Shown here in pieces: positions 62,795 through 64,000 of a stretch of DNA of 64,000 nucleotides. Under the pieces are notes generated by a model. The model saw only the letters and a list, made by a program, of their open reading frames with translations. It made no database searches and had not been told where the DNA came from. This DNA is from Motilibacter rhizosphaerae (GTDB lineage: Bacteria > Actinomycetota > Actinomycetes > Motilibacterales > Motilibacteraceae). A program made the translations under genes and the position numbers. Position 1 is the stretch's first letter. Every line of letters begins with the position of its first letter. The DNA is taken from the NCBI RefSeq assembly GCF_004216915.1, contig NZ_SGXD01000001.1, positions 62,001 through 126,000 on the forward strand. The letters are read 5' to 3'.

Positions 62795-63936
62795 GCTCCC
62801 GCCCCGCCGAGCGGGTGCACGGTGACGCCCTGCACGACCCGGTTGACCTCGCCCGACGGGAACGGGTTGTCCGGGGTCAGCCCGAGCGCCAGCGACGTGT
62901 GCAGCGCGAGCAGCTGGGCCACCACGACGTACGCGAGCCCGGCGACGACGTCGCTCGCACCGGCGAGCTCCGGCAGCTCCCACGTCTGCGGCGCCTGGAG
63001 CCGCGACGGGCTGCCGGCGCTGATGACGAGGACGTCCTTCGGGTCGAGCGCGCGCAGCAGCTCCGCGGCGATGTCCTCGTCGTACTGCCGGGTGTACGCG
63101 TCGGTGGAGACCAGCACGACGGTGAGCGTCTCGTCGTCGAGCACCGACTTCGGCCCGTGGCGGAAGCCGAGGGCCGAGTCGAACCACGCGACGACCGAGC
63201 CGGCCGTGAGCTCGAGCATCTTCAGCGCCGACTCCTGGGCGAGCGCCGTGAGCGGGCCCGAGCCGAGGTAGACGACGCGGGTGTAGCCGCGCGCCGCGAG
63301 GGCGGCGAGGTCGTCCTCGTGCTCGGCGAGGAGGCGCTCGGCCGCCGCGGCCGCACTCCCGACTCCCGGGTCGCCGCCCGCCAGCCGCAGCCACGTCGCC
63401 AGCACCATGCAGGTGAAGCTGCTCGTCATCGCGAAGCCCTCGTCGTGCGCCGCCTCCGGCATCTGCAGGACGAGGGAGCGCTCCGCGCCGGCCATCTCCT
63501 TGGCGAGCCGGCCCTCCGGGTTGCACGTCACCACCAGGTGGTGGACCGAGCTGAGGCACTGCTCGGCGAGCGCCGTCGCCGCGACGCTCTCCGGGCTGTC
63601 GCCCGAGCGCGCGAACGAGACCAGCAGCGTCGGCACGTCCTCGGCGAACACCTCGGCCGGGTTCGACACGACGTCCGTCGTGGGCACCGCCTCGACCCGC
63701 CGGCGCAGGGTGCGGGCGAGGGCCGGGGCGATGAGGCCGCCGGCGAAGGCGGAGGTCCCGGCGCCGGTGAGCACGATCCGCAGGTCGGGCTGCGCGAGCA
63801 GGGGCTGGAGGAAGGCGTCGGTCCGCGCACGGTCGCGCTCCGCGTCCTGCGCCACCTCGCGCCACAACCGGGGCTGCTGCGCGATCTCGCGGGCGGTGGC
63901 GGCGGCCCCGCGGGCAGTCCAGTCGACGGTGGTCAC
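62791..63936 (-). CDS. SIS-domain sugar isomerase/deaminase (AgaS-like)
   Basis: 381 residues from GTG 63936. Two SIS domains: LTGAGTSAFAGGLIAPALA and VSFARSGDSPESVAATALAEQC (first), VVYLGSGPLTALAQESALKMLELTAGSVVAWFDSALGFRHGPKSVLDDET (second). It aligns with tagatose/galactosamine-6-phosphate ketose-aldose isomerases and the isomerase half of GlmS. Coupled to the kinase, it makes an amino-sugar pathway with it. The promoter region at the window edge has a small GGTACTACC dyad. Confidence 0.88.
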   Translation of the reverse strand: MTTVDWTARGAAATAREIAQQPRLWREVAQDAERDRARTDAFLQPLLAQPDLRIVLTGAGTSAFAGGLIAPALARTLRRRVEAVPTTDVVSNPAEVFAEDVPTLLVSFARSGDSPESVAATALAEQCLSSVHHLVVTCNPEGRLAKEMAGAERSLVLQMPEAAHDEGFAMTSSFTCMVLATWLRLAGGDPGVGSAAAAAERLLAEHEDDLAALAARGYTRVVYLGSGPLTALAQESALKMLELTAGSVVAWFDSALGFRHGPKSVLDDETLTVVLVSTDAYTRQYDEDIAAELLRALDPKDVLVISAGSPSRLQAPQTWELPELAGASDVVAGLAYVVVAQLLALHTSLALGLTPDNPFPSGEVNRVVQGVTVHPLGGAGA

Positions 63937-63973
63937 GAGGAGCTCCTGGGCGGTCGAGAGGGAGAGGTCACTT

Positions 63974-63982
63974 GGTACTACC
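63974..63982. promoter_or_regulatory. Weak 9-bp dyad upstream of the SIS gene
   Basis: GGTACTACC (GGTA around C with TACC) lies 38 bp before the GTG. NagR/DasR-type GntR sites contain such GGT...ACC halves, but this one is too short to be convincing. Confidence 0.22.
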
Positions 63983-64000
63983 CGCCAGGAGGCCGCTCAC

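Overview
The window is very GC-rich (roughly three quarters G+C by eye) and densely coding, with many GTG and some TTG starts and 4-bp start/stop overlaps. It carries three DUF222/HNH (13E12-repeat type) genes, a typical actinobacterial SOS box, DtxR/IdeR-type iron boxes and an ECF41 sigma factor. All of this points to the chromosome of a free-living actinomycete. I cannot name the genus. I see no rRNA, tRNA, phage, transposase or CRISPR array.

Layout. 1-3.8 kb: the N-terminal part of a secreted fasciclin protein, an SOS-boxed DUF222/HNH gene, and small enzymes (phosphatase, DinB, VOC). 3.9-12.1 kb: one tightly overlapping operon of the Nit1C type. It holds an amidohydrolase, the MSMEG_0572-like protein, radical SAM protein, GNAT/AIR-synthase fusion, Nit6803-type nitrilase, MSMEG_0570-like protein, flavin oxidoreductase, a second nitrilase-fold protein that has lost its catalytic Cys and Glu, and a glycosyltransferase. 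12.1-20 kb: a flavoprotein/ferredoxin pair, an atypical SDR, an ECF41 sigma factor with its CMD-family partner, purB, an isochorismatase-fold gene, a MarR regulator and a frameshifted secreted protein. 20-27.7 kb: a 2OG-Fe(II) oxygenase, a second DUF222/HNH gene, a transmembrane ferric-reductase-like protein/FMN-binding protein/ApbE set, and a beta-helix protein. 27.8-35 kb: an APC permease, MetX-like hydrolase, TetR, GlnT/GmaS-like ligase, MarR and hydrolase. 35-46 kb: assorted enzymes, a beta-helix protein, a TetR/MFS drug-efflux pair, PfpI, FNT, an aldo/keto reductase and an MFS transporter.

46-52.6 kb: a complete hutH-hutU-hutF-hutI histidine-degradation operon with an MFS transporter at its end and a divergent IclR regulator. 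52.6-56.2 kb: a beta-hydroxyacid dehydrogenase, a small acetyltransferase, a repeat-rich spacer and a third DUF222/HNH gene whose SOS box covers its start codon. 56.2-60.4 kb: the EfeUOB iron uptake system, split into efeU and efeO-efeB around two iron boxes. 60.4-64 kb: a MarR/esterase pair and an amino-sugar SIS isomerase/kinase pair.

Two themes recur. Nitrogen handling: Nit1C, GlnT-like ligase, histidine use and an amino acid permease. Regulation by perfect palindromes: nearly every divergent pair has a clear dyad in its intergenic region. A family of intergenic palindromes with core TGATCATGCA is scattered between genes, often where a terminator would sit.
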